NCBI GenBank assembly: GCA_004357365.1
Contig: SMVT01000031.1
Location: 1-18,202 of the forward strand
Length of the DNA stretch: 18,202 nucleotides
Origin: Nitrospina sp.
Lineage (GTDB): Bacteria; Nitrospinota; Nitrospinia; Nitrospinales; Nitrospinaceae
Reading direction: 5' to 3'
Position 1 is the stretch's first letter, and every line of letters starts with the position of its first letter. The notes under the pieces are model-generated. The model did no database searches. It was not told the origin of the DNA and was given only the letters and a program-made list of their open reading frames with translations. Below are positions 1 to 6,989 of the stretch, piece after piece. A program made the position numbers and the translations under genes.

Positions 1-2
1 AT

Positions 3-110
3 GATCTTCACCATCCGCGAAGCGAAATGGTAACCTCCGTAAATTTCGAGTGCGATAATTTACAGTTTTTGGTGGTCATGTTGCAGGAACAGCAAAATAA
101 TAAAAAATAG
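3..110 (+). CDS. Possible 3' end of a gene entering from the left
   Basis: A reading frame is open from the window edge to a TAG at 108-110 and gives about 35 codons, ending in a hydrophobic stretch (LQFLVVML) and a polar, lysine-ending tail (QEQQNNKK). I recognise no domain. A second frame from 1 ends at 31-33 after ten codons, so the choice of frame rests on length only. A short hairpin (CGCC/GGCG around 119-137) follows the stop. This could equally be non-coding sequence; the call is weak. Confidence 0.25.
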   Translation, partial: DLHHPRSEMVTSVNFECDNLQFLVVMLQEQQNNKK

Positions 111-158
111 TCCGTCCCCGCCCTAAAAAATAAGGCGAGTCCAATATATTCCGACAAC

Positions 159-193
159 GGGCCTGAAAAGAAGATTATTTCTTCTTCAGGCCC
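159..193 (-). terminator. Stem-loop at the 3' end of the PilZ gene
   Basis: GGGCCTGA (159-166) pairs perfectly with TCAGGCCC (186-193), and further A/T-G/C pairs (GAAGA with TCTTC) extend the stem inward. The stop codon of the PilZ gene at 175-177 lies inside the hairpin. No run of U follows directly on the minus strand, so it may act as a 3' stabiliser or an imperfect terminator rather than a classical intrinsic one. Confidence 0.45.
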
Positions 194-561
194 CTGTGGT
201 TTTTGAACTCCTGCTCCACTTCATCCGGTTCGTGGGTATTCAGCATGACCAGATTATGAAGGTGTTCATATGCCTCCAGACCCACCTCGGTGAACAGCAG
301 TCCCATTCCATCCTCCGTCACCCGCTGGACCCTGCCCTTTACCGACAGGTCCACCGGCGGATCCTGGCCTTCAAGAAGCAGATGAATCTCGCATTCGGTC
401 CCGACCGGCCAGTCCGCCTCACCCTTCACGAATAAACCCTTCATGCTGATGTCCTGCGTGTCCCTGGAAACGATGGCCCGGCCCTTGGCCTGAATATTGG
501 CCTGCACTTTGATTGCCACACGGGAAAATTCTCTATGGTTTTCCGAACTTTTAATTTTCAC
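175..561 (-). CDS. PilZ domain protein, probable cyclic-di-GMP binding
   Basis: This is a 128-residue single-domain protein. Near the N-terminus it has RxxxR (Arg10 and Arg14, in REFSR), and after one strand it has DISMKG (Asp37, Ser39, Gly42). These are the two signature motifs of the PilZ family, which bind cyclic-di-GMP and pass the signal to motility, polysaccharide or transcription partners. The rest is a short beta-barrel-like stretch followed by a charged C-terminal tail ending in three lysines. The start is GTG at 561-559, supported by GGAGAGG at 573-567 with five bases between. It is transcribed away from dnaK and has no partner on its strand in view, so its output cannot be told. 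No signal peptide or membrane segment is visible. Confidence 0.85.
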   Translation of the reverse strand: MKIKSSENHREFSRVAIKVQANIQAKGRAIVSRDTQDISMKGLFVKGEADWPVGTECEIHLLLEGQDPPVDLSVKGRVQRVTEDGMGLLFTEVGLEAYEHLHNLVMLNTHEPDEVEQEFKNHRGLKKK

Positions 562-671
562 AGCAACCTCTCCGACTTGGCTTCGTCAAAAACCCCGACA
601 AGATCAGTCTAACTAATTGATTTTAAATAGTTTTTTCGCCATCCGACCGTCCCCTTCCCCATGGATTTTGA

Positions 672-774
672 TTGAAATAAATACGGGGCCCACCTTGACT
701 CGACCCGTGAGCGGTTTTATTTATTTCCAAGAGCACGATCTCACGCATACAACGATAACCGTTTCAAATATAAG
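672..774 (+). promoter_or_regulatory. Candidate promoter elements upstream of dnaK
   Basis: Two weak candidates sit in the 254-base spacer between the PilZ gene and dnaK. TTGAAA at 672-677 followed by GCCCACCT at 688-695 resembles the heat-shock sigma-32 pattern (CTTGAAA, then CCCCATNT), but the spacer is a little short. TATAAG at 769-774, with a poor -35 about 17 bases upstream, could be a housekeeping -10. I see no CIRCE operator (TTAGCACTC with GAGTGCTAA), so HrcA control is not suggested here. None of this is proven. Confidence 0.25.
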
Positions 775-815
775 ACTTAATATTAATATCGCATACTTTG
801 AAAGGATTTGCACCC

Positions 816-2762
816 ATGGGAAAGATCATTGGAATCGATTTGGGGACCACAAATTCCGTGGTCGCCGTGATGGAAGGAAATGAACCGAAGGTCATCGTCA
901 ACGAAGAGGGTAACCAGACCACTCCGTCCGTCGTGGCGTTCACCAAGGAAGGTGAAATTCTGGTGGGCCAGGTCGCCAAGCGGCAGGCCATTGCCAACCC
1001 TGAAAATACCATTTTTTCCGTGAAGCGGTTCATGGGACGTTCCTTTGGCGAAGTCAGCGAAGAAATGAAAATGGTACCCTATAAAGTAATTAAAGGCCCA
1101 AAAAATGACGTGCGGATTGAAATCCAGGGCAAACAATACAGCCCCCCTGAAATTTCCGCCATGATTCTGCAAAAACTGAAAAAGTCCGCCGAAGCCTATC
1201 TGGGAGAAACGGTCACGGAAGCAGTCATCACCGTTCCCGCCTATTTTAACGACGCCCAGAGACAGGCCACCAAGGATGCCGGAAAAATCTCCGGTCTGGA
1301 AGTCAAGCGAATCATCAACGAGCCGACCGCCTCCGCGCTCGCCTACGGCCTGGACAAAAATAAAGACCACATGATCGCCGTCTATGACTTTGGCGGCGGA
1401 ACATTTGACATCTCCATTCTGGAAGTCGGGGACAATGTCGTCGAGGTCAAGGCCACCAACGGAGACACCCATCTGGGCGGCGACAACCTGGACCAGCGGG
1501 TCATCAACTGGATCGTCACCGAATTCAAAAAAGACAGCGGGATCGATTTGTCCAACGACAATATGGCTCTGCAAAGATTGAAGGAAGCGGCGGAAAAAGC
1601 CAAGATGGAGTTGTCCTCCACCACCGAAACCGATATTAATCTGCCGTTCATCACCGCCGATCAAACGGGTCCCAAACATCTCAATATGAAATTATCGCGC
1701 GCCAAATTCGAGTCCCTGGTGGACGATTTGCTGGACCGCACCCAGGAGCCCTGTAAGAAAGCGCTCAAGGACGCGGGCCAGAAACCGGACCAGATACACG
1801 AAGCGGTTCTGGTGGGAGGTTCCACCCGGATTCCCAAAGTCCAGGAAATCGTCAAAAATCTGTTCCGGAGAGACCCGCACCGCGGCGTCAACCCGGACGA
1901 AGTGGTGGCGCTGGGCGCCGCGGTTCAGGCCGGAGTCCTTTCCGGAGACGTGAAAGATATCCTCTTGCTGGACGTCACGCCACTGTCTCTGGGAATCGAA
2001 ACCCTGGGCGGAGTCACCACCCGGCTGATCGAGCGGAATACCACCATCCCCACGCGCAAAAGTGAAACGTTCTCCACCGCATCGGACAACCAGCCGAGCG
2101 TCGAAGTCAACGTGCTTCAGGGGGAACGGGAAATGGCAAAAGACAACCGCTCGCTGGGTAAATTTCACCTCGAAGGTATTCCCGCAGCGCCCCGGGGCGT
2201 GCCGCAGGTCGACGTCACTTTCGACATCGACGCCAACGGTATCCTCCATGTGTCCGCTAAGGACAAGGGAACTAGTAAGGAACAGAAGATCACCATTACC
2301 GATAACACCGGTCTCAGTGACAGCGAAATCGATAACATGGTGAAGGATGCCGAATCCAACGCCGAAACCGACAAGCAACGGCGCGAATCGGTCGATGCCC
2401 GCAACCAGCTCGATTCCCTGATCTACAGCACCGAAAAAACCATCCGGGAAAACAAAGAGAAGCTGGGCGAGGAAGACATCAAAACCGCGGAAGAAGCCAT
2501 CGCCGAATCCAAAAAGGTGTTGGAAGGTGAAGACCCCGATGTCGAGCAAATCAAAAGCCAGATCGAAACCCTGACCCAGGCGTCCCATACCCTGGCTCAA
2601 AAGATGTACGCACAAACCGATGCCTCCCGCGGCGAAGGCGGACCGGAAGGCGGACCGGAAGGCGGCCCTGAATCGGGTGAAGGTGGAGGCGGAGATGACT
2701 CCGCCAAACCCGACGATGATGTCGTCGACGCCGAGTTTGAAGACGTCAGCAACAAAAAATGA
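816..2762 (+). CDS. dnaK: Chaperone protein DnaK (Hsp70)
   Basis: This ATP-dependent cytoplasmic chaperone binds exposed hydrophobic peptides and works with DnaJ and GrpE, both encoded just downstream. It has 648 residues, a normal length. The ATPase domain shows IDLGTTNS (7-14), DFGGGTFD (191-198) and GGSTRIP (334-340). The conserved linker region LLLDVTPL lies near 383-390, followed by the substrate-binding domain and a helical lid. The C-terminus carries a Gly/Glu/Pro-rich spacer and ends in the typical acidic DDDVVDAEFEDV. The start is ATG 816, preceded by AAAGGA at 801-806. An in-frame TTG at 798 would add six residues that do not belong to the family. Sequence identity to known DnaK is obvious by eye. 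Confidence 0.98.
   Translation: MGKIIGIDLGTTNSVVAVMEGNEPKVIVNEEGNQTTPSVVAFTKEGEILVGQVAKRQAIANPENTIFSVKRFMGRSFGEVSEEMKMVPYKVIKGPKNDVRIEIQGKQYSPPEISAMILQKLKKSAEAYLGETVTEAVITVPAYFNDAQRQATKDAGKISGLEVKRIINEPTASALAYGLDKNKDHMIAVYDFGGGTFDISILEVGDNVVEVKATNGDTHLGGDNLDQRVINWIVTEFKKDSGIDLSNDNMALQRLKEAAEKAKMELSSTTETDINLPFITADQTGPKHLNMKLSRAKFESLVDDLLDRTQEPCKKALKDAGQKPDQIHEAVLVGGSTRIPKVQEIVKNLFRRDPHRGVNPDEVVALGAAVQAGVLSGDVKDILLLDVTPLSLGIETLGGVTTRLIERNTTIPTRKSETFSTASDNQPSVEVNVLQGEREMAKDNRSLGKFHLEGIPAAPRGVPQVDVTFDIDANGILHVSAKDKGTSKEQKITITDNTGLSDSEIDNMVKDAESNAETDKQRRESVDARNQLDSLIYSTEKTIRENKEKLGEEDIKTAEEAIAESKKVLEGEDPDVEQIKSQIETLTQASHTLAQKMYAQTDASRGEGGPEGGPEGGPESGEGGGGDDSAKPDDDVVDAEFEDVSNKK
2635..2670 (+). repeat. 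12-base tandem repeat in the dnaK tail
   Basis: Three copies of AAGGCGGACCGG lie head to tail, at 2635-2646 and 2647-2658 (identical) and 2659-2670 (diverged at its 3' end). They encode EGGP three times, around residue 607 onward, between the lid and the acidic C-terminal motif. The array is in frame, so changes in copy number would keep the protein intact. Confidence 0.85.
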
Positions 2763-2808
2763 ATGCCAAGGCTGGTGGGTGTCTTAACACATCACTCCGG
2801 CTAGTATC

Positions 2809-2834
2809 GAGAAACCGGGCTTGCCCGGTTTCTC
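2809..2834 (+). terminator. Perfect stem-loop after dnaK
   Basis: GAGAAACCGGGC (2809-2820) and GCCCGGTTTCTC (2823-2834) form a perfect 12-base stem with almost no loop. It begins 47 bases after the dnaK stop. No U-run follows, so it may slow polymerase or protect the dnaK transcript from 3' decay rather than terminate. A smaller hairpin, GAGAG/CTCTC at 2845-2860, comes straight after. Confidence 0.6.
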
Positions 2835-2864
2835 ACCTCCCTTAGAGAGTCTAACCTCTCCCGA

Positions 2865-2893
2865 GCGGGGAAGCTGTTTTCTGGCTTCCCCGC
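2865..2893 (+). terminator. Second strong stem-loop between dnaK and grpE
   Basis: GCGGGGAAGC (2865-2874) pairs with GCTTCCCCGC (2884-2893) across a nine-base loop and is followed by TTAAAATTTAT. It looks like a partial intrinsic terminator placed 29 bases before the grpE start. If it terminates part of the transcripts, DnaK would be made in excess of GrpE and DnaJ. Confidence 0.6.
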
Positions 2894-2922
2894 TTAAAAT
2901 TTATCAAGCATGCGGTGCGGTT

Positions 2923-3537
2923 ATGAGCGATTCAAAAAGTAAAGACACCGAAACAGAGAACCAGGAAACGCCCCGGTTCACCGTCAACGACAGGCGCCAT
3001 TGGGTCCTCCAAGATGAAGAAGAAACCCCGGCCGGCGAACCTGCCGAACGCCTGCCCTCTTATGTCGAACAGTTGAAACAGGAAGCCGAAGCGAAGGACA
3101 AACGGATTCGGGAATATATCGCCGCCTATAAATCCAAAACCACGGAAACCGACGAAATCCGTATCCGCCTGAACAAGGAAAACGAAAACCGCCTCGAACA
3201 AATCCAAGCCGACTTTTTCAAAAAACTGGTGCCCATCATGGACAACCTGAAGCGGGCGATCGATTCCGCGCAATCGTCCGCCGACTATGAAAGCCTGAAA
3301 CAGGGAATCGAAATGATTTATTCCCAATGGCTCGGCATGCTCAAGGAAAATGGCGTAGAAATCATCTCCACTTCCGGCCGAAAATTCGATCCCAAGACCG
3401 ACGAAGTGTACATGACCGTGGAAACCGCCGATCCGGATCAGGATAATTGGGTTGTCGAAGAGCTGGAAGCGGGTTACCTTTTTAAAGACAGGTTACTCAA
3501 ACCCGCCAAAGTCAAAGTGGCCAAACTCAAACCGTAA
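2923..3537 (+). CDS. grpE: Nucleotide exchange factor GrpE
   Basis: GrpE is the cytoplasmic factor that releases ADP from DnaK. The protein has 204 residues: an acidic, disordered N-terminus, a long charged helix (about 45-110) that would form the dimeric coiled coil, then a core with FFKKLVPIMDNLKRAI and the C-terminal beta head with GVEII, GRKFDP, VEELEAGYLFKDRLLKPAKVKVA. These match the family signature, though the usual HEA after FDP reads DEV here. ATG 2923 is chosen because the longer in-frame TTG at 2821 would translate the intergenic hairpins. No good Shine-Dalgarno precedes the ATG (only GCGGT), which suggests weak translation or coupling. dnaJ follows after nine bases. Confidence 0.92.
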   Translation: MSDSKSKDTETENQETPRFTVNDRRHWVLQDEEETPAGEPAERLPSYVEQLKQEAEAKDKRIREYIAAYKSKTTETDEIRIRLNKENENRLEQIQADFFKKLVPIMDNLKRAIDSAQSSADYESLKQGIEMIYSQWLGMLKENGVEIISTSGRKFDPKTDEVYMTVETADPDQDNWVVEELEAGYLFKDRLLKPAKVKVAKLKP

Positions 3538-3546
3538 GGAGCCTGG

Positions 3547-4626
3547 GTGAAGCGAGATTATTACGAAATTCTGGGAGCGGACCGCAACGCTTCCGAATCT
3601 GAATTGAAAAAATCCTACCGCCAAATGGCTCTCAAATACCATCCGGATAAAAACCCGGACAACAAAAGCGCTGAGGAAAGGTTCAAAGAAGCCGCCGAGG
3701 CCTATGAAGTACTACGCGATCCGGAAAAGCGCAAGGTCTACGATCAGTTTGGACACGATGGATTGAAAGGACAGGGACCTGGCGGGTTCGGAGGTTTTGA
3801 AGATATCTTTTCCGCCTTCGGCGACATATTCGGAGATTTTTTCGGTGGTGGCGGGAGACAACACGGCGGCGCGGATCTGCGCACCGATGTCACCATCTCT
3901 TTCGAACAGGCCGCTTTCGGAACCGAAGAAACCGTCGCAGTCCGCAAACATGTGCCTTGCCATACTTGCAAAGGCTCCAGGTGCAAACCCGGCACCTCGC
4001 CGGTTCATTGCGGGACCTGCCGCGGTACCGGACAGGTGGTTCGTTCCCAGGGGTTTTTCAGCCTGGCCAGCCCCTGCCCTCATTGCCACGGCACCGGGCA
4101 AATCATTAAAGACCCCTGCACCACCTGCCGAGGGGAAGGCGTTGAAATCGACAAAAAACAAATCTCCGTCAACATCCCCCCAGGGGTAGACGATGGGTCC
4201 CGACTGCGCCTTCGTGGAGAAGGGGAAGCGGCACCCGGTATGCCGCCCGGGGACCTGTACGTGTTTGTTCACGTCCAGGCTCATGAATTCTTTCACCGCG
4301 AAGGGCAGGACATTTACTGCCAATTGAATATTTCTTTTTCCCAGGCCGCCCTGGGAGCGGAAATCGAAGTGCCCTTACTCGACCATAAACCCAAAGTCAT
4401 TTCCATCCCGGCGGGCACGCAATCCGGTAACCGTTATCGCATCTCAGGAGGAGGCATCCCACAAATCCGCGGCCGTGGCCGGGGGGATCAGATCATCCAG
4501 CTGGTCGTCGAAACTCCGAAAAAATTAAACAAAAGACAAAAAGAACTGCTCCACGACCTCGCCGAAATAGACGGCAAACCTGTCAAAGAAAAACTGAAAG
4601 GATTTTTTCAACGCTTGCAGTTTTAA
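3547..4626 (+). CDS. dnaJ: Chaperone protein DnaJ (Hsp40, type I)
   Basis: DnaJ is the co-chaperone that delivers clients to DnaK and stimulates its ATPase. It has 359 residues with the full type I layout: a J domain with HPD at 32-34, a Gly/Phe-rich linker (about 75-108), a zinc-binding cysteine domain and two C-terminal beta domains. The four zinc repeats begin at Cys138, Cys155, Cys177 and Cys191. The first reads CHTCKGSR, lacking the last glycine of CxxCxGxG; all eight cysteines are present. The start is GTG at 3547, with AAGGAG at 3536-3541 overlapping the grpE stop codon, so the two genes are probably translationally linked. The family assignment is secure. Confidence 0.97.
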   Translation: MKRDYYEILGADRNASESELKKSYRQMALKYHPDKNPDNKSAEERFKEAAEAYEVLRDPEKRKVYDQFGHDGLKGQGPGGFGGFEDIFSAFGDIFGDFFGGGGRQHGGADLRTDVTISFEQAAFGTEETVAVRKHVPCHTCKGSRCKPGTSPVHCGTCRGTGQVVRSQGFFSLASPCPHCHGTGQIIKDPCTTCRGEGVEIDKKQISVNIPPGVDDGSRLRLRGEGEAAPGMPPGDLYVFVHVQAHEFFHREGQDIYCQLNISFSQAALGAEIEVPLLDHKPKVISIPAGTQSGNRYRISGGGIPQIRGRGRGDQIIQLVVETPKKLNKRQKELLHDLAEIDGKPVKEKLKGFFQRLQF

Positions 4627-4635
4627 AATCACATA

Positions 4636-4655
4636 AGCACCTAAATTTGGGTGCT
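4636..4655 (+). terminator. Probable terminator hairpin after dnaJ
   Basis: AGCACC (4636-4641) pairs with GGTGCT (4650-4655) around an AT-rich loop, ten bases after the dnaJ stop. The following CCTCTCC separates it from a T-rich stretch, so termination may be imperfect. It closes the chaperone block before an AT-rich spacer of about 170 bases in which I find no gene. Confidence 0.45.
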
Positions 4656-4835
4656 CCTCTCCTAAAATATTTATTTTAATGAAATAAAAACTTTCCCAAC
4701 AGCCCTCATTCCAATTTAATTAACAAATTCACCACTTTTTGTTAGGTTAAATTAAATTTTATTTGATATTATGTCGGATTACTCAATCGGGGTGGGGTGA
4801 CATTGGCTGAATTTGAAAATATCGGAGCCCTTGAA

Positions 4836-5441
4836 ATGACTGGACAATCGATTTTGCTGATTGACGATGAGGAAGTTCTTTTAGAAGCGGTCAGTGACGA
4901 TCTTAAGGAGAGTGGTTATCAAGTCACCACCGCCAACTCCGGTGAAGAAGGCCTGAACAGTTTCAAAAAACTCCAGCACGATCTGGTGATCATCGATTTG
5001 AAAATGGAGGGGAAGGACGGCCTGGAGATTTCGAAGGAAATCAAACAATTGAATCCGAACACATCGATTATGATTTTAACCGGTTACGGGTCCATGGAAA
5101 CCGCCATCGAAGCCCTCCGGTTGCATCTGGATGATTATGTATTGAAACCGGTGAACCGGGACGATTTGTTCGAAAAAGTAAATCGCTGTCTGGAAAAAAG
5201 AGGCAATAAATCCCCCTCCGGCCCCAAACCCACCTTTTCGCAAAACATCAAAATCGAAGAATCCGGACTCACCCGGCGGGAAAAAGAAGTGGTGCAGCTC
5301 GCCGCCCAGGGCTACAACGACGACGAGATCGCCAAAATGCTGTCGATCAGCGCTTTCACCGTCAAGTTTCACCTGAAACGCATCTTCAAAAAACTGGGCA
5401 TCCACAAACGCGTGGAACTCATCGTTTCCCTCGGGAAATAA
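4836..5441 (+). CDS. Two-component response regulator, receiver plus LuxR-type HTH
   Basis: This 201-residue cytoplasmic transcription regulator has an N-terminal receiver domain with the acidic pair Asp10/Asp11, phospho-acceptor Asp54 (in VIIDLKM), Thr82 (ILTGYG) and Lys104 (YVLKPV). The C-terminal part (about 140-200) is a LuxR/NarL helix-turn-helix, with LTRREKEVV and the recognition helix in SAFTVKFHLKRIFKKLG. The receiver resembles the NtrC/AtoC type more than NarL, giving a mixed architecture. ATG 4836 is preferred because GGAG at 4824-4827 sits eight bases before it; an in-frame GTG at 4797 would add 13 residues. No sensor kinase is adjacent, so the stimulus and targets are unknown. 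TATTAT at 4767-4772 may be a -10, but I find no convincing -35. Confidence 0.9.
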   Translation: MTGQSILLIDDEEVLLEAVSDDLKESGYQVTTANSGEEGLNSFKKLQHDLVIIDLKMEGKDGLEISKEIKQLNPNTSIMILTGYGSMETAIEALRLHLDDYVLKPVNRDDLFEKVNRCLEKRGNKSPSGPKPTFSQNIKIEESGLTRREKEVVQLAAQGYNDDEIAKMLSISAFTVKFHLKRIFKKLGIHKRVELIVSLGK

Positions 5442-5483
5442 CCCGCCTTTTTATTCTTATTTTTAATATTGAGATTTCCTCCA

Positions 5484-5502
5484 CAGGCTTGGGAAAAACC
5501 TG
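5484..5502. terminator. Weak stem-loop between convergent genes
   Basis: CAGG (5484-5487) and CCTG (5499-5502), with two inner A-T pairs, form a small hairpin between the response regulator and gltD, which point toward each other. CATTTTC follows on the plus strand. The stem is short, so this is only a candidate shared terminator. Confidence 0.25.
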
Positions 5503-5519
5503 CATTTTCGGAGAGGTAT

Positions 5520-6989
5520 TTAAAGAAACTCGCTGTGGGGCAGGAAGGTGTAGCCCATGAGAGATTCGTCCACCGACCGGGCGGCTTCGCGGCCCTCGGC
5601 AATCGCCCAGACCACCAAAGACTGACCCCGCGTCATGTCGCCCGCCACATACACACCGTCCACACTGGTCATCTTCTTCGCGTCGCAAGCCACGTTGCCG
5701 CGCCCATCCAAATCCAATCCAAACTCCTTAACCAACCCTTCATGCACGGGATGAACGAACCCCATCGCCAGCAGGACCAGGTCGACGTCCAACGTGAAAT
5801 CGGAATCCGGAATTTCTTCCATGGGACGCCGGCCGGTTTCAGGATCGGGGTCGCCGAATTGGATTTTCACGGCATGGATCTGTTTGACCCGGCCGTTTTC
5901 GCCGGTGAACTTTTTGGTGGAGATATTGTAGCGCGTCACCCGCTCCGGCGCTTCCGCGTGAGACGAACTGATGTACATGATAGCGGGCCATTGCGGCCAG
6001 GGATTATCCGAGTTTCTTTCCTCAGGCGGCTCGTCCAGCAATTCAAACAGATACACTTTTTTGGCGCCCTGCCGCAGAGAGGTCCCCAGACAGTCCGAGC
6101 CGGTATCGCCACCGCCGATGATCAGCACGTTTTTATCCTGGGCGGTAATGCTGATGTCCTCGGGAACCGTGTCGCCTTCGTTGCGCTTGTTCTGCTGAGG
6201 AAGAAAATCCATCGCGAAATGAACACCGTCCAGCTCCCGCCCCGGCACCGGCAAATCCCGCGGCTTTTCGTAACCGCAACACAGGATGACCGCGTCGAAA
6301 TTATCCAATAGTTCTTTGCCGGATAGGTTCACTCCGATATGCGAATTGGGTTTGAACACCACCCCTTCCGCTTCCATCAAATCAATTCGGCGTTTGACGA
6401 TCCGTTTTTCCAATTTGAATTCGGGAATGCCATACATCAAAAGTCCGCCGATGCGGTCCGCCTTTTCAAAAACCGTCACGGTATGCCCGGCCTGGTTCAA
6501 CTGATCCGCGGCGGCCAGTCCGGCCGGACCCGACCCGACGATCGCTACCTTTTTACCCGTCCGCTTTTTCGGCGGATTCGGCTGCATCCAGCCGTTTTCG
6601 AATCCCTTTTCCGCGATGATCTCCTCAATGTTGCGAATGGTCACCGCCGGTTCGTTGATGGCCAGCACACAGGCACCCTCGCAGGGAGCGGGGCAGATAC
6701 GCCCGGTGAACTCGGGAAAATTGTTGGTGCTGAGAAGCAGGGACAACGCTTCTTCCCACTTGTTGCGGTACACCATATCGTTCCAGTCGGGGATGGCGTT
6801 GCCCAGCGGGCATCCGACATCGCTCTGACAGAACGGCACCCCGCAGTCCATACAGCGCGCCCCCTGCTCCTGATATTTTTCCAGCGGGAACGGTTCATAG
6901 ACCTCTTTCTTATCCTTCAACCGTTCACTGACCGGCCGGGGCTTCGGGGTCTCCCTCTCAAATTCCATAAAACCCTTGACCGAACCCAT
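5520..6989 (-). CDS. gltD: Glutamate synthase (NADPH) small subunit
   Basis: The beta subunit of glutamate synthase takes electrons from NADPH through FAD and passes them to the large subunit for reductive formation of glutamate. It has 489 residues. The N-terminal part has two cysteine clusters for iron-sulfur centres (Cys46, 49, 54, 60 and Cys99, 103, 107). An FAD-binding Rossmann motif follows (VGSGPAGLAAA, 151-161), then a second dinucleotide motif for NADPH (IGGGDTGSD, 291-299). The C-terminus has the conserved GVYVAGDMTRGQSLVVWAI. The start is ATG 6989-6987, which shares its A with the gltB stop TGA (TGATG) and follows AGAGGTGG in gltB. Longer in-frame starts lie inside gltB and are rejected. 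The gene is co-transcribed and translationally coupled with gltB. Confidence 0.97.
   Translation of the reverse strand: MGSVKGFMEFERETPKPRPVSERLKDKKEVYEPFPLEKYQEQGARCMDCGVPFCQSDVGCPLGNAIPDWNDMVYRNKWEEALSLLLSTNNFPEFTGRICPAPCEGACVLAINEPAVTIRNIEEIIAEKGFENGWMQPNPPKKRTGKKVAIVGSGPAGLAAADQLNQAGHTVTVFEKADRIGGLLMYGIPEFKLEKRIVKRRIDLMEAEGVVFKPNSHIGVNLSGKELLDNFDAVILCCGYEKPRDLPVPGRELDGVHFAMDFLPQQNKRNEGDTVPEDISITAQDKNVLIIGGGDTGSDCLGTSLRQGAKKVYLFELLDEPPEERNSDNPWPQWPAIMYISSSHAEAPERVTRYNISTKKFTGENGRVKQIHAVKIQFGDPDPETGRRPMEEIPDSDFTLDVDLVLLAMGFVHPVHEGLVKEFGLDLDGRGNVACDAKKMTSVDGVYVAGDMTRGQSLVVWAIAEGREAARSVDESLMGYTFLPHSEFL

Noticed and set aside
798..815. TTG at 798 as the dnaK start
   Set aside because: It would add six residues foreign to DnaK and bury the good AAAGGA ribosome site of ATG 816.
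783..1679. 298-codon minus-strand frame opposite dnaK
   Set aside because: It is a shadow of dnaK codon use and has no recognisable domain or ribosome site.
1692..2615. 307-codon minus-strand frame opposite dnaK
   Set aside because: It is a mirror frame of a clear DnaK coding region; the Phe/Gly-rich composition is typical of antisense translation.
2635..2670. CRISPR-like array
   Set aside because: The repeats are 12 bases long, adjoining and in frame inside dnaK, with no spacers. No CRISPR array was seen anywhere in the window.
2821..2922. Longer GrpE starting at TTG 2821
   Set aside because: The extra 34 residues are translated from the intergenic stem-loops and have no GrpE character.
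5469..6311. 280-codon plus-strand frame opposite gltD
   Set aside because: It is His/Arg-rich antisense of gltD, whose motifs are unambiguous on the other strand.
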